NCBI GenBank assembly: GCA_021778895.1
Contig: JAJYBR010000007.1
Span: 1 to 64,000, forward strand
Length of the DNA: 64,000 bases
Source: Actinomycetes bacterium
Lineage (GTDB): Bacteria > Actinomycetota > Acidimicrobiia > Acidimicrobiales > RAAP-2
Reading direction: 5' to 3'
Made by a program: the position numbers and the translations under genes. Shown in pieces: positions 49,802-58,521 of the stretch. Numbering within the stretch: position 1 is the stretch's first letter; each line of letters opens with the position of its first letter. The notes under the pieces were generated by a model. That model was not told the DNA's origin, did not search any database, and saw only the letters and a program-made list of their open reading frames with translations.

Positions 49802-50455
49802 TCAGGACTCTTCGGCGTAGAAGGGATTCGCCCCCGAGGCGTGGTCGGTGACGTCCACGACGCCCGTCAACTCGGGGATGGCTTCCACGAGAGCCTTCTC
49901 GATCCCCTGGGACAGTGTCATCCGGCTGAGCGAGCATCCCTGGCAACCACCACCCATGACGATGTACGCCACCCGCTTGTCCTCGTCGAGAGCGACGAGG
50001 TCGGCCACGCCGCCGTGCGCGGCAATGGAGGGGTTGATCGTCTCGTCGAGCACGGCGATGGAGCGCAGGGCCAGCGGGCCCGTCACGCCCAAGCTCAAGA
50101 TGTCGGCGGGCACGCCGGGGTACATCTCGGCGGGTGCGGGGGCGTTCGGGTTCACCAGCACCAGGCCACCGCCGCCGTTGGCGGCGAACTCCAGCCGGCT
50201 GCCCCGCAGGCGATCGATGCTCGGAGCCGGCACGACGATGCTGACGTCGCCGTCCTTGGTCACCGAGGCGCCGGCCGGCACGTCGATCAGGTCCGAGAAG
50301 TACAGGTCGTAGGTGTAGCCACCCAGGCGCGTCCCCGTGACCTCGACCCACAGCGCCAGCTCGTCGCTGCGCTCCTCGTTGGCCAGTGCGTCGAGCACGA
50401 CATTTCGCGCCTCGTCGGTGATGGTCAGGATCTCGGCGCTGTCCACGGTCGTCAC
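49802..50455 (-). CDS. NfuA-like Fe-S cluster carrier
   Basis: A 217-residue protein with an N-terminal A-type-like domain (about 1-105, cluster cysteines absent) and a C-terminal NifU domain with the CxxC in MGGGCQGCSLS. This is the NfuA arrangement; it would deliver 4Fe-4S clusters to client enzymes. GTG 50455 has TACACT exactly 6 nt upstream. Confidence 0.9.
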   Translation of the reverse strand: MTTVDSAEILTITDEARNVVLDALANEERSDELALWVEVTGTRLGGYTYDLYFSDLIDVPAGASVTKDGDVSIVVPAPSIDRLRGSRLEFAANGGGGLVLVNPNAPAPAEMYPGVPADILSLGVTGPLALRSIAVLDETINPSIAAHGGVADLVALDEDKRVAYIVMGGGCQGCSLSRMTLSQGIEKALVEAIPELTGVVDVTDHASGANPFYAEES

Positions 50456-50461
50456 CCCGCC

Positions 50462-50467
50462 AGTGTA
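50462..50467 (-). promoter_or_regulatory. -10 element for the NfuA-like gene (leaderless)
   Basis: TACACT on the minus strand, six bases (GGCGGG) before GTG 50455. Confidence 0.6.
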
Positions 50468-50499
50468 GAGGCGGCATCGGCGCGCGGGACCGGCCGTAC

Positions 50500-50505
50500 T
50501 AGGTT
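50500..50505 (+). promoter_or_regulatory. -10 element for the cysteine-rich protein gene (leaderless)
   Basis: TAGGTT, six bases (CGACCC), then GTG 50512. Confidence 0.55.
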
Positions 50506-50511
50506 CGACCC

Positions 50512-51258
50512 GTGACCATGCCCCCGGCCGACACGCACGAGTGGGTGGCCTTCGAAGACGACCGGGAACAGCGCACCTGGATGCTGGACGTGACTTTCCT
50601 GGCCAGCGCCTGGACCTGCATCTTCGGCCAGGGCTGCCAGGGCGTGCTGACCGAGGCGACGCCCGAGCTCGCCCAGGGCTGCTGCAGCTACGGAGCGCAC
50701 CTGACCGACGAGGCCGACCGCCAGCGCGTCGAGGAGGCCGCCCAGAGGCTCACGCCCGAGCAGTGGCAGAACCACCGCCGCAGACAACGCGCCACGACGC
50801 GCGTCACGCGCTCGGGCGAGCTGATGACGCGGCTCGTCGACGACGCCTGCATCTTCCTCAACCGACCCGGCTTCTCCCGGGGACCGGGCTGCGCCCTGCA
50901 CCTGCTGGCCCTGGACGAGGGACGCAGCTACGTCGGCGTCAAGCCCGACGTGTGCTGGCAGCTCCCCTTGCACCGCGAGGACCACGTCACCGACTCGGGA
51001 CACGTCGTGACGCACGTCGGCCCCTGGCTGCGCCGCCATTGGGGCGCGGGTGGCGACGACTTCCACTGGTGGTGCACCGAGTCTGCCGACGCCTACGTCG
51101 GCACGCGCCGCGTCGCCGACGAGATGGGCGACGAACTCACCGCCATGGTCGGCCCGCAGGTCTACGCGCGGCTCCTCGCCTACTTGGAAGATCGCCCGGC
51201 GCACCTTGCGCAGGCGCGACCGGTCGCTGTCCCTCGACGACGAGCAGCCCGGACCTGA
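50512..51258 (+). CDS. Conserved cysteine-rich protein, probable metal binder
   Basis: A 248-residue soluble protein of unknown function that I recognise only as a conserved actinobacterial type. Cysteines fall in clear pairs: CIFGQGCQG, GCCSYGAHL, ACIFLNRPG, GCALHLLAL, DVCWQLPL and HWWCTES. The layout resembles Fe-S or zinc-binding YkgJ/DUF3109-type proteins, but this is not certain. It is divergent from an Fe-S carrier gene. The leaderless promoter selects GTG 50512 as the start. Confidence 0.8.
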   Translation: MTMPPADTHEWVAFEDDREQRTWMLDVTFLASAWTCIFGQGCQGVLTEATPELAQGCCSYGAHLTDEADRQRVEEAAQRLTPEQWQNHRRRQRATTRVTRSGELMTRLVDDACIFLNRPGFSRGPGCALHLLALDEGRSYVGVKPDVCWQLPLHREDHVTDSGHVVTHVGPWLRRHWGAGGDDFHWWCTESADAYVGTRRVADEMGDELTAMVGPQVYARLLAYLEDRPAHLAQARPVAVPRRRAART

Positions 51259-51263
51259 GCCGT

Positions 51264-51476
51264 TCAGCTCTCGGCGGCTAAGGGGTCATCCTCCGCGACT
51301 TCGGTCCGAGGCAGGCTGCCGAGGATCTCGTCGTACCGATCCTCCTCGGCCATGCACCACTCGGCGTGGACGTCGTCGGGAGCCGCCCCGCACTCCGGGC
51401 ACGCCGTCGCCTGAGGTCCCGTGGATCGCTTGAGTTCGCGGGCTTCGACGAAGCGACGATGGCGACCCTTTTTCAC
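51264..51476 (-). CDS. Small zinc-ribbon-like protein
   Basis: A 70-residue protein with a basic N-terminus (MKKGRHRRFVEARELKR), a CPECG...C motif that could bind one zinc ion (CPECGAAPDDVHAEWC), and an acidic tail. GTG 51476 has GAGGAG five nt upstream. Convergent with the cysteine-rich gene. Function unknown. Confidence 0.68.
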   Translation of the reverse strand: MKKGRHRRFVEARELKRSTGPQATACPECGAAPDDVHAEWCMAEEDRYDEILGSLPRTEVAEDDPLAAES

Positions 51477-51544
51477 GGCAACTCCTCACTGGTCGCGGGC
51501 CATACCTGGCGGCAACCCGGCGCTGAACCCGCACGCCACGGTCG

Positions 51545-51550
51545 ATACTA
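51545..51550 (-). promoter_or_regulatory. -10 element for the zinc-ribbon gene
   Basis: TAGTAT on the minus strand, 68 nt from the start codon. Confidence 0.35.
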
Positions 51551-51583
51551 CCAACTGGTACCCCAGTGACGACCGCATCGACC

Positions 51584-51589
51584 TAACAT
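51584..51589 (+). promoter_or_regulatory. -10 element for the 74-aa gene (leaderless)
   Basis: TAACAT, six bases (CTCGGC), then GTG 51596. Confidence 0.55.
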
Positions 51590-51595
51590 CTCGGC

Positions 51596-51820
51596 GTGGC
51601 GAACGGCTTCGATCCCAACGACATGATCGCGCGTTTTCGCGAGAGGGCGGACGCCGTGCGCCGCCGGGGGCTGCCCCCCGTGGAGGGACCCGAGCGCCAG
51701 CGATTCCTCGAGGCTGCCCAGATCGATTTCCAGGACTTCGCCATGCTCGGAGACGCTGAAGCCGCCGTGGAGGACGGGATCCTCCACCTGCGGATCGACC
51801 TGCGACCGCCCGCGTCCTAG
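51596..51820 (+). CDS. Small protein, unknown (74 aa)
   Basis: A soluble protein with a helical, charged N-terminal half (FDPNDMIARFRERADAVRRRG) and a short C-terminal strand region (DGILHLRIDLRPP). Not recognised. The exact leaderless promoter supports it as a real gene. Its last 4 nt overlap convergent 51817-52248. Confidence 0.65.
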   Translation: MANGFDPNDMIARFRERADAVRRRGLPPVEGPERQRFLEAAQIDFQDFAMLGDAEAAVEDGILHLRIDLRPPAS

Positions 51821-52248
51821 TCCGACAGCGCGGCGACGGCCGCGCTCCCCTCGGCCAGCTGCGCCACTCCCCGCTGGAGTTCCGCCACCGCCGCACGGCG
51901 CGCGCTCGCGTTGGACGCCGTGTAGCACAGGTGTGCCGCCGCCCCGAGCGAACCGTAGGCGCGTGACAGCAGGTGCGTGACCTGATCGATCGGGGTGGGC
52001 AGCGACGCGTTGGCCGCCTCGGCATCCACCAGCAGCACCGCGCACACCAGGTGGCGCAGCTTCGCGGTGGGGTGCGCACCCCGCAGCACCCGGGCAGTCG
52101 ACGCGGCGTCCCCGTGCAGCGTCGCAGCAGTCGAGGGGAACCCGCTCTGCGCGGACCACGAGTGCAGGGCCTGGCCGGGCGTGCGCACGGTACCGCACGC
52201 GCCGAGCACCACCGCGGCGGCCACGACGGCGGCCGCCCGCCGGATCAT
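51817..52248 (-). CDS. Predicted lipoprotein
   Basis: A 143-residue protein with a signal peptide ending in the lipobox VVLGAC, so probably anchored on the outer face of the membrane. The mature part is mostly helical and alanine-rich; two cysteines (LVCAVLL, HLCYTAS) could pair. Start overlaps the tyrS stop by 4 nt. Function unknown. Confidence 0.72.
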   Translation of the reverse strand: MIRRAAAVVAAAVVLGACGTVRTPGQALHSWSAQSGFPSTAATLHGDAASTARVLRGAHPTAKLRHLVCAVLLVDAEAANASLPTPIDQVTHLLSRAYGSLGAAAHLCYTASNASARRAAVAELQRGVAQLAEGSAAVAALSD

Positions 52249-53528
52249 GCGACGACGACGAGGTGGAGCTGTCGCCGGCCCCGCCGCAGGACCAGGTACC
52301 GCCCGTGGAGGGTCTGGGCGAGATCCACCGGCTGGTCGGCCACGGCCCGGACGTTGTTGATGTAGACCCCGCCCTGGTCGAGGAATCGTCGCGCCTCGGC
52401 CCGTGAGGCCGCCAGTCCGGTCTCCACCAGGAGCTCGACCGGTCCGACGCCCTCTCGCACCCTCTCGCGAGCGATCGTGGAGCTCGGGGCGTCGGCCACC
52501 ACCTCGAGCAGGAGCTTCTCGTCCAGATCGCCGATCTCCTCGGAGAACAGGGCGCGTCCGGCGCGATCCGCCTGCGTCGCGGCGTCCTCGCCGTGCACCA
52601 GGGCGACGACGGCGTTGGCCAGGGCCCGCTGGCCGCGGCGCTCAGCGGGGCGATCCCGCGTGTCGAGGTCGAGCTGAGAGATGGTGTCGTGGTCGAGGAA
52701 CGTGTAGAAGCGCAGGAGCGTCGGGACCAGGGTGTCCTCGGAGTTCAAGAGGAACTGGTGGAGCGCGAACGGCGAGGTCAGCTCGGGATCGAGCCAGACC
52801 CGCTCGTTGCCGCCTTCGGACTTCCCGTACTTGCGCCCGTCGGAGCGCACCAGGAGCGGAGACGTCAGGCCGTAGGCGCTGTGGCCGGTCACCTTGCGCA
52901 CCAGCTCGGCGCCCATGGTGATGTTGCCCCACTGGTCGGAGCCCCCCAGCTGCACCGTGCAGTCGTAACGCCAGTGCAACTCAAGGAAGTCATAGGCCTG
53001 CAACAGCATGTAGGTGAACTCGGTGAATGACAGCCCGCTGTCGGGACGATCGAGCCGGCTGCGCACGGACTCCTTGGCCACCATCTGGTTCACCGTGAAG
53101 TGCTTGCCGACCCGGCGCAAGAAGTCGGTGACCGAGATCGACGTCAGCCACGTGGCGTTGTCGGCCAGGACCGCCTGCGCGGCCCCCGCCGCGGGAGAGA
53201 AGTCGAGGAAGCGCTCCAGCTGGCCACGGATCCCCTCCAAGTTGGCGGCCAGCTCGTCGGCGTCGAGCAGTCGCCGCTCGGCGTCCTTGAAGCTCGGATC
53301 GCCGATCAGGCCGGTTCCACCTCCGGCCAGTGCGATGGGCCGGTTGCCGGCCTCCTGGAGCCGGCGCAGGTTGCACAGTTGCAGCAGGCTGCCCAGGTGC
53401 AGTGACGACGCGGTCGGGTCGAAACCGATGTAGGCCGTGCGCCCTCCGGCGCCCAGGTAGTCCAGCAGCGCCGGATCCGTGCTCTGGTACACCAAGCCTC
53501 GGAACTCCCAGTCCTGCCGCAGCGTCAT
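52245..53528 (-). CDS. tyrS: Tyrosyl-tRNA synthetase
   Basis: A 427-residue class I synthetase. The HIGH motif is HLGS (FDPTASSLHLGSLL), the KMSKS motif KYGKS. A C-terminal S4-like RNA-binding domain follows (ARRFLDQGGVYINNVR). ATG 53528 has TAGACT 7 nt upstream; the longer ORF reads into ccdA. Confidence 0.97.
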   Translation of the reverse strand: MTLRQDWEFRGLVYQSTDPALLDYLGAGGRTAYIGFDPTASSLHLGSLLQLCNLRRLQEAGNRPIALAGGGTGLIGDPSFKDAERRLLDADELAANLEGIRGQLERFLDFSPAAGAAQAVLADNATWLTSISVTDFLRRVGKHFTVNQMVAKESVRSRLDRPDSGLSFTEFTYMLLQAYDFLELHWRYDCTVQLGGSDQWGNITMGAELVRKVTGHSAYGLTSPLLVRSDGRKYGKSEGGNERVWLDPELTSPFALHQFLLNSEDTLVPTLLRFYTFLDHDTISQLDLDTRDRPAERRGQRALANAVVALVHGEDAATQADRAGRALFSEEIGDLDEKLLLEVVADAPSSTIARERVREGVGPVELLVETGLAASRAEARRFLDQGGVYINNVRAVADQPVDLAQTLHGRYLVLRRGRRQLHLVVVA

Positions 53529-53535
53529 GGCGGCC

Positions 53536-53541
53536 AGTCTA
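53536..53541 (-). promoter_or_regulatory. -10 element for tyrS (leaderless)
   Basis: TAGACT on the minus strand, 7 nt before the tyrS ATG. No T-box leader can fit here. Confidence 0.5.
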
Positions 53542-53557
53542 CGAGCGCGACTCGGGG

Positions 53558-54298
53558 CTACAGGAGGGCCGTCGTGGCCGGGAAGTGGACCTGGAGCCAC
53601 AGGACGAAGCTCGACCACGCACCCGTCATCTCGGCCACGCCGATCGCGATGAGCACGACGCCGCCGATGCGCCCGATCGTCCCGAGGTGCCGGCGCATGC
53701 GCGCGGACGCCAGCGCCATCCAGTCGCTGGCCCACGCGGCCGCCACGAAGGGAACCCCGAGACCCCAGCAGTAGACGAAGGCCAGGAGCGAGCCGCGCAG
53801 CGCCGTCGCGCCCGACGATGAGGCCGCCAAGCCCAGGATCGCCGCCAGGGTCGGCCCGATGCACGGCGTCCACCCCAGGGCGAACGTCACCCCGAGGAGA
53901 CCCGCCCCCGCGACGGTGGCCCGGGGCACGTGGTGCACCCGGCGCTCGCGCTGGAGCCAGGAGCCCGGCCACCACTGCGCGAAGAACAGACCCATCAGGA
54001 TCGTGATGGCGCCGAAGCCGATCTCAAGGCCCCGCTGGTGGTTGCGCAGCGTGGCGCCCAGCCCGCCGAAGAGCGCTCCGAAGCTGACGAAGACGACCGC
54101 GAAGCCAGCCACGAAGGCCAGGGAGCCCCGCAGGGCGCGGCCGCGGCTGCGCGCCCCGGACGCGCCGACGGCGCCCCCGAGGAACGCGACGTACCCCGGG
54201 AGCAGCGGCAGGACGCACGGCGAGATGAAGGAGAGCAGCCCGGCGGCGAAGGCCAGCGGGAAGGCGGCGACCAGTGAGCTGGGCAGTGCCGCGATCAC
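53558..54298 (-). CDS. ccdA: CcdA/DsbD-type thiol-disulfide membrane protein
   Basis: A 246-residue, six-helix protein that carries electrons across the membrane for cytochrome c maturation or disulfide reduction. The paired redox cysteines are in FISPCVLPLLPGY and GWTPCIGPTLAAI. The start overlaps the menD stop by 4 nt. Confidence 0.9.
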   Translation of the reverse strand: MIAALPSSLVAAFPLAFAAGLLSFISPCVLPLLPGYVAFLGGAVGASGARSRGRALRGSLAFVAGFAVVFVSFGALFGGLGATLRNHQRGLEIGFGAITILMGLFFAQWWPGSWLQRERRVHHVPRATVAGAGLLGVTFALGWTPCIGPTLAAILGLAASSSGATALRGSLLAFVYCWGLGVPFVAAAWASDWMALASARMRRHLGTIGRIGGVVLIAIGVAEMTGAWSSFVLWLQVHFPATTALL

Positions 54299-55983
54299 GG
54301 ATCGACGCTAGCGGCCGCCGCGGCCACCACGGCGGCCGCGCGCGCGTACTCCTCGTGGCGCGCTACGTTGGTCGCGCGGTCGGGCACGTCGGCGACGATC
54401 ACGGTGAGACCCCCGCGCTCCAGCGCCGTCGCGATCGCCCGGTCCAGGTCATCCACGGTGGCGACGCGCACGCTGTTGAGGCCCATGGCCTGCGACACCG
54501 CAGCCACGTCGGTGCTCCGGGGCGTCCCGAAGAGGTGCTCGAAGGATGACGGCTCGACCGCCGTGGCCTGGGACAGGAAGGAGAAGATGCCACCCCCTCC
54601 GTTGTCGGCCACCACCAGCGCACAGCTCCCGCCACGCGGCCCGAGACCGTCGGCCAGTCCGGACAGGTCGTGGCGGAACGTGATGTCGCCGACCAGGCCC
54701 ACAGCGCGGCTCCCGGCCGCCACGCCGAGCACCGTGGACACCACCCCGTCGATGCCGTTGGCACCGCGGTTCGCGAAGGTGGGTGTGGTGCGCGGGGGCG
54801 CCCACCACTCCACGTCGCGCACCGGCATCGAGGAGCCGACGACGACCGCGGCGCCCGCCTGGGTCGCCGCTTGCACCACCGAACGGGCCACGTTCACCTC
54901 GTCGAGGGCCGGGTCCGCCACGTCGCGGTCGAAGAGTCGCTCCACGCCCTCACTGGCACCCTCCCACCAGGTGGCGTAGGACGCGTCGGCCATGAGCTGG
55001 GCCCCCGTCGCATCGGGCAGCCCCGGCAGTGATCGCTCGACGAGACCCTCGGGATCGCTCACCGGTCCGGCCCCGCGCCACGCGATCACCGGGGCGCCCC
55101 AGGTGGCGATCCGCTGGGCGACGCTGCGCGAGGCGGGGGCACCGCCCAGGCGCACGACCACGTCGGGGCGAGCCCGGTGCGCGAACCCGTCGTGGCGCAG
55201 CAGCGGATCGGCGTGGGCCAGGGTGCCCGCCACGGTGGCGTCCCCCACGACCGCCCAGCCGAGTCCCCGCAGCGCGCCGACGGTGGACCCAGCCACGCCC
55301 CGGCCGACCACCGCCAGCACCCTCTGGCCGCGCAAGTCGACGGCCCCAGAGACCGCCGAGGGCTCGTCGTCGATGCGCCACGGACGCCCGTCGGGACGGC
55401 CCGCGGGCAAAGGTGCCGGTGCCGCGACCAGTGGCTCGACGAGCGGGACGTTGAGGTGCACGGGACCGGGCACCCCGTCGATGCCGCTGGCCACGCGCCA
55501 CAGGCGTGCGGCCAGCGGTCGCCACGTGGTCTGGGCGTCGTGCCGGGGAACGCCGGCGTCGTCGAAGCGCCGCACCATGGCGCCGTAGAGGTGGAGTTGG
55601 TCGATCGTCTGGGCGGCACCAACACCGTGCAGCTCGGGCGGGCGATCCGCGGTGATGACGAGCAGGGGCACCGCGGCCAGGTCGGCCTCGGCGACCGCAG
55701 CGTGCAGTTCGGCGGCCGCGGTCCCGCTCGTCACGATCAGCGCGACGGGTCGACCCGAGGCCAGAGCCCGGCCCAGCGCGAAGAACCCCGCGCCCCGCTC
55801 GTCGATGCGGACCTCGACGTGCAGGCCCGCACACGACGCGCTGGCCAGTGCCAGCGGTGTCGACCGCGAACCCGGACCGAGGACCACGTCGCGCAGGCCC
55901 AGGCGGGACCACTCGTCGAACAGCGTGGCTGCGAAGCTCGCCTGCACCGCACTGGTGGTGGGTACGCTCGACTCCAATGTCAC
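54295..55983 (-). CDS. menD: SEPHCHC synthase (menaquinone)
   Basis: A ~562-residue ThDP enzyme, first committed step of menaquinone synthesis from isochorismate. It has GPGSRSTPLALA, SGTAAAELHAAVAEAD and the cofactor-binding VADNGGGGIFSFL. GTG 55983 has its GGAGGA immediately adjacent. TTG 55977 has the same site at ideal 7-nt spacing and may be the true start. Its 5' end overlaps divergent menH. Confidence 0.95.
   Translation of the reverse strand: MTLESSVPTTSAVQASFAATLFDEWSRLGLRDVVLGPGSRSTPLALASASCAGLHVEVRIDERGAGFFALGRALASGRPVALIVTSGTAAAELHAAVAEADLAAVPLLVITADRPPELHGVGAAQTIDQLHLYGAMVRRFDDAGVPRHDAQTTWRPLAARLWRVASGIDGVPGPVHLNVPLVEPLVAAPAPLPAGRPDGRPWRIDDEPSAVSGAVDLRGQRVLAVVGRGVAGSTVGALRGLGWAVVGDATVAGTLAHADPLLRHDGFAHRARPDVVVRLGGAPASRSVAQRIATWGAPVIAWRGAGPVSDPEGLVERSLPGLPDATGAQLMADASYATWWEGASEGVERLFDRDVADPALDEVNVARSVVQAATQAGAAVVVGSSMPVRDVEWWAPPRTTPTFANRGANGIDGVVSTVLGVAAGSRAVGLVGDITFRHDLSGLADGLGPRGGSCALVVADNGGGGIFSFLSQATAVEPSSFEHLFGTPRSTDVAAVSQAMGLNSVRVATVDDLDRAIATALERGGLTVIVADVPDRATNVARHEEYARAAAVVAAAAASVDP
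55963..55968 (+). promoter_or_regulatory. -10 element for menH (near-leaderless)
   Basis: TACGCT, 8 nt before ATG 55977. It lies inside the first codons of menD. Confidence 0.4.
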
Positions 55984-56741
55984 TCCTCCGGGTGCACCAT
56001 GAGGGCCGCGGACCGACGCTGCTGTGGCTCCACGGTTTCACCCAGACCCATCGCAGCGCGTGGCGGTTCCGGTCCATTCTGGCAGACCACGTCGACCTGA
56101 TCACGCTGGACCTGCCCGGCCACGGCGACTCCCGCGACCTCGAGGGCGACCTCGAGGGCGTCGCCGACATGGTGGCCGCAGTACTCGATGCGCCCGTCGC
56201 CCTCGGGGGCTACTCCTTCGGCGGCCGGGTGGCGCTCCACCTCGTCCTGCGTCACCCGGACCTCGTGTCCCGACTGGTCGTCCTGGGAGCCACGCGAGGG
56301 ATCAAGGACCCGATCGCCCGCGAGGAGCGACGACGAGACGACGACGCCCGCGCTGACCGCATCGAGGCGGTCGGCACCGAGAGGTTCCTCGACGAGTGGC
56401 TCTCGCAACCCCTCTTCGCCACGATGCCTCCCGACCCCCGCGAGCGAGCCGCGCGCAGTGGAGACGCACACGGCCTGGCCCGATCGCTGCGCCAGTGCGG
56501 GACGGGGACCCAGGAGTGGCTGGGCGGACGGCTCGCCGAGGTCTCCGTCCCGGTGCTGGCACTGGCCGGTGCCCTCGACCGCAAGTTCACCCTCGAGGCA
56601 CGCGCGATCGCCTCCGCGGTCCCTCAGGGCCGCGCCGAGACTATCGAGGGAGCCGGACACGCGGCCCACCTGGAGCAGCCAGAGGACGTCGCCGACCTCG
56701 TCGCGCGCTTCCTCACCCCTGGGCCAAGCGCAGCGCGATGA
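55977..56741 (+). CDS. menH: SHCHC synthase-like alpha/beta hydrolase
   Basis: A 254-residue hydrolase. Family elements are LLWLHGFTQTHRSAW, the nucleophile elbow GYSFGG, DLPGHGDS and the catalytic His in GAGHAAHLEQPE. Divergent from menD and surrounded by men genes. It overlaps convergent menA by 29 bp. Confidence 0.9.
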   Translation: MSLLRVHHEGRGPTLLWLHGFTQTHRSAWRFRSILADHVDLITLDLPGHGDSRDLEGDLEGVADMVAAVLDAPVALGGYSFGGRVALHLVLRHPDLVSRLVVLGATRGIKDPIAREERRRDDDARADRIEAVGTERFLDEWLSQPLFATMPPDPRERAARSGDAHGLARSLRQCGTGTQEWLGGRLAEVSVPVLALAGALDRKFTLEARAIASAVPQGRAETIEGAGHAAHLEQPEDVADLVARFLTPGPSAAR

Positions 56742-57579
56742 CGGCACAGGCGCCCACCAGCAGCTGTCCCCGCGCCGAGGCGGCGAGCAGCGGCAGCAGG
56801 GCACGTCCTTCGCGGGACGAGGTCGCCAGGCGCCACGCGGGGACGAAGACCACCAGAGCAACCAGCGCCACCCACCACAGGTGCGCGCCGACGAGGCCCA
56901 CGACGGCGGCCAGCACCCACGCCACGTAGAGCCAGCCGGCTCCGCGCCGTCCCAGGCGTGCCGCCAGCGTCAACTTCCCCGACGCCCGGTCGGTGGCGGC
57001 ATCGCGCAGGTTGTTCGCCTCGAGGAGCGCGCACGCCATGGCCCCGGTAGTCAGACCGAGCCACCAGGCGGCACCGGGGATGCTGCGGTGCTGCACGTAC
57101 GCGGTGCCCACCGTGGCCACGAACCCGAAGTAGATCAGCACGAACAGCTCGCCCAGGCCCAGGTAGCCGTAGGGGCGCGGTCCGCCCGTGTAGAAGTATC
57201 CCGCCAGGATCGCCGTGGCGCCCAGAGCGACCAGCCACCACGACGTGCGAGCCGACAACACCAATCCGGCCAGCGCCGCCACGGCGAAGGACGCCGCGGC
57301 CGCCGCCCGGACCCACGAGGAGGGCACCAGGCCCGAGGCGGTGAGCCGGAAGGGACCGACCCGCTCGGCGTCCGTCCCCCGGATCCCGTCGGCGTAGTCA
57401 TTGGCGAAGTTGGTCGCGATCTGCAGCCCCAGGGCCACGATGCCGGCCAGCGCACTGTTCAGCCACGAGATGTGCCCCACCGCAGCCGCCCCGACGAACA
57501 CCGGGACCAGGGCGGCGGGCAGCGTCCGCGGCCGAGCCGCGCTTACCCACCGGCCCACGGGGCCCGGCGGCTGGCTCAT
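56713..57579 (-). CDS. menA: 1,4-dihydroxy-2-naphthoate polyprenyltransferase
   Basis: A 288-residue UbiA-family membrane enzyme with about eight helices. The prenyl-diphosphate motifs are [16 protein letters not shown] and [19 protein letters not shown]. It attaches the isoprenoid tail of menaquinone. Start overlaps the menB stop by 4 nt. Confidence 0.96.
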   Translation of the reverse strand: MSQPPGPVGRWVSAARPRTLPAALVPVFVGAAAVGHISWLNSALAGIVALGLQIATNFANDYADGIRGTDAERVGPFRLTASGLVPSSWVRAAAAASFAVAALAGLVLSARTSWWLVALGATAILAGYFYTGGPRPYGYLGLGELFVLIYFGFVATVGTAYVQHRSIPGAAWWLGLTTGAMACALLEANNLRDAATDRASGKLTLAARLGRRGAGWLYVAWVLAAVVGLVGAHLWWVALVALVVFVPAWRLATSSREGRALLPLLAASARGQLLVGACAVIALRLAQG

Positions 57580-58469
57580 GGACGGCGCGGGAACCGCTGG
57601 AAGTCTGGCGCTCGGTGCTCGACGAACGCGTTGCGGCCCTCTTGGCCCTCCTCGCTCATGTAGAAGAGCATCGTGGCGTCACCGGCCAGCTGCTGCACGC
57701 CCGCCAGGCCGTCGTCGGCGGCGTTCATCCCGGCCTTGATCATGCGCAGCGCGATGGGCGAGAGGGTCAGCATCTGGCGGCACCAGGCGACCGTCTCGCG
57801 CTCGAGCTCGTCGAGCGGCACGACCGTGTTCACCAGTCCCCAGTCGAGGGCGGTCGCCGCGTCGTACTGGCGGCATAGGAACCAGACCTCCTTGGCCCGC
57901 TTGAGTCCGATGGTGCGCGCCAGGAGCGACGAGCCGTACCCGCCATCGAAGGATCCCACGCGAGGACCGGTCTGCCCGAAGCGGGCGTTGTCGGCCGCGA
58001 TCGTCAGGTCGCACACCAGGTGCAAGATGTGGCCCCCACCCACCGCGTAGCCGGCCACGGACGCCACGACGGGCTTGGGCAAGCGGCGGATCTGCACCTG
58101 GAGGTCGAGGACGTTCAGTCGTCCAATGCCTTGCCGGGCGACGTCGTCATCGCCCAGGTAGCCGTCCGAGCCGCGGATCTTCTGGTCGCCCCCCGAGCAG
58201 AACGCGTCGGGACCCGCTCCGGTGAGGATGATCACCCCGACCTGGGTGTCGTCGCGGGCCCGCGACATCGCGTCGGCCAGCTCGAACAGCGTCTGGGGCC
58301 GGAAGGCATTGCGGCGCTCGGGACGGTTGATCGTCACGCGCGCGATGCCCTCGGCGACTTCGTAGATGATGTCGCCGTAGTCTCCTCGCCGCTCCCACGC
58401 CGGCAGAGCCAGCGATCGGAACTGCTCCACCGGGTCCACGGGCGATCCTTGAATCACGGTCTCGGCCAT
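57576..58469 (-). CDS. menB: 1,4-dihydroxy-2-naphthoyl-CoA synthase
   Basis: A 297-residue crotonase-fold enzyme with [17 protein letters not shown], the oxyanion region [16 protein letters not shown] and [21 protein letters not shown] 58469 has TAGCGT 7 nt upstream, rejecting the GTG three codons earlier. It leads the menB-menA operon. Confidence 0.97.
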   Translation of the reverse strand: MAETVIQGSPVDPVEQFRSLALPAWERRGDYGDIIYEVAEGIARVTINRPERRNAFRPQTLFELADAMSRARDDTQVGVIILTGAGPDAFCSGGDQKIRGSDGYLGDDDVARQGIGRLNVLDLQVQIRRLPKPVVASVAGYAVGGGHILHLVCDLTIAADNARFGQTGPRVGSFDGGYGSSLLARTIGLKRAKEVWFLCRQYDAATALDWGLVNTVVPLDELERETVAWCRQMLTLSPIALRMIKAGMNAADDGLAGVQQLAGDATMLFYMSEEGQEGRNAFVEHRAPDFQRFPRRP

Positions 58470-58476
58470 GGCGACC

Positions 58477-58482
58477 ACGCTA
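58477..58482 (-). promoter_or_regulatory. -10 element for menB-menA (leaderless)
   Basis: TAGCGT on the minus strand, 7 nt before ATG 58469. Confidence 0.5.
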
Positions 58483-58509
58483 CCGGCAGGGCCTGCGCCG
58501 CGCGCGCCC

Positions 58510-58515
58510 TACCAT
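58510..58515 (+). promoter_or_regulatory. -10 element for menE (leaderless)
   Basis: TACCAT, six bases (GGCCCG), then GTG 58522. It is divergent from the menB promoter 28 bp away. Confidence 0.55.
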
Positions 58516-58521
58516 GGCCCG

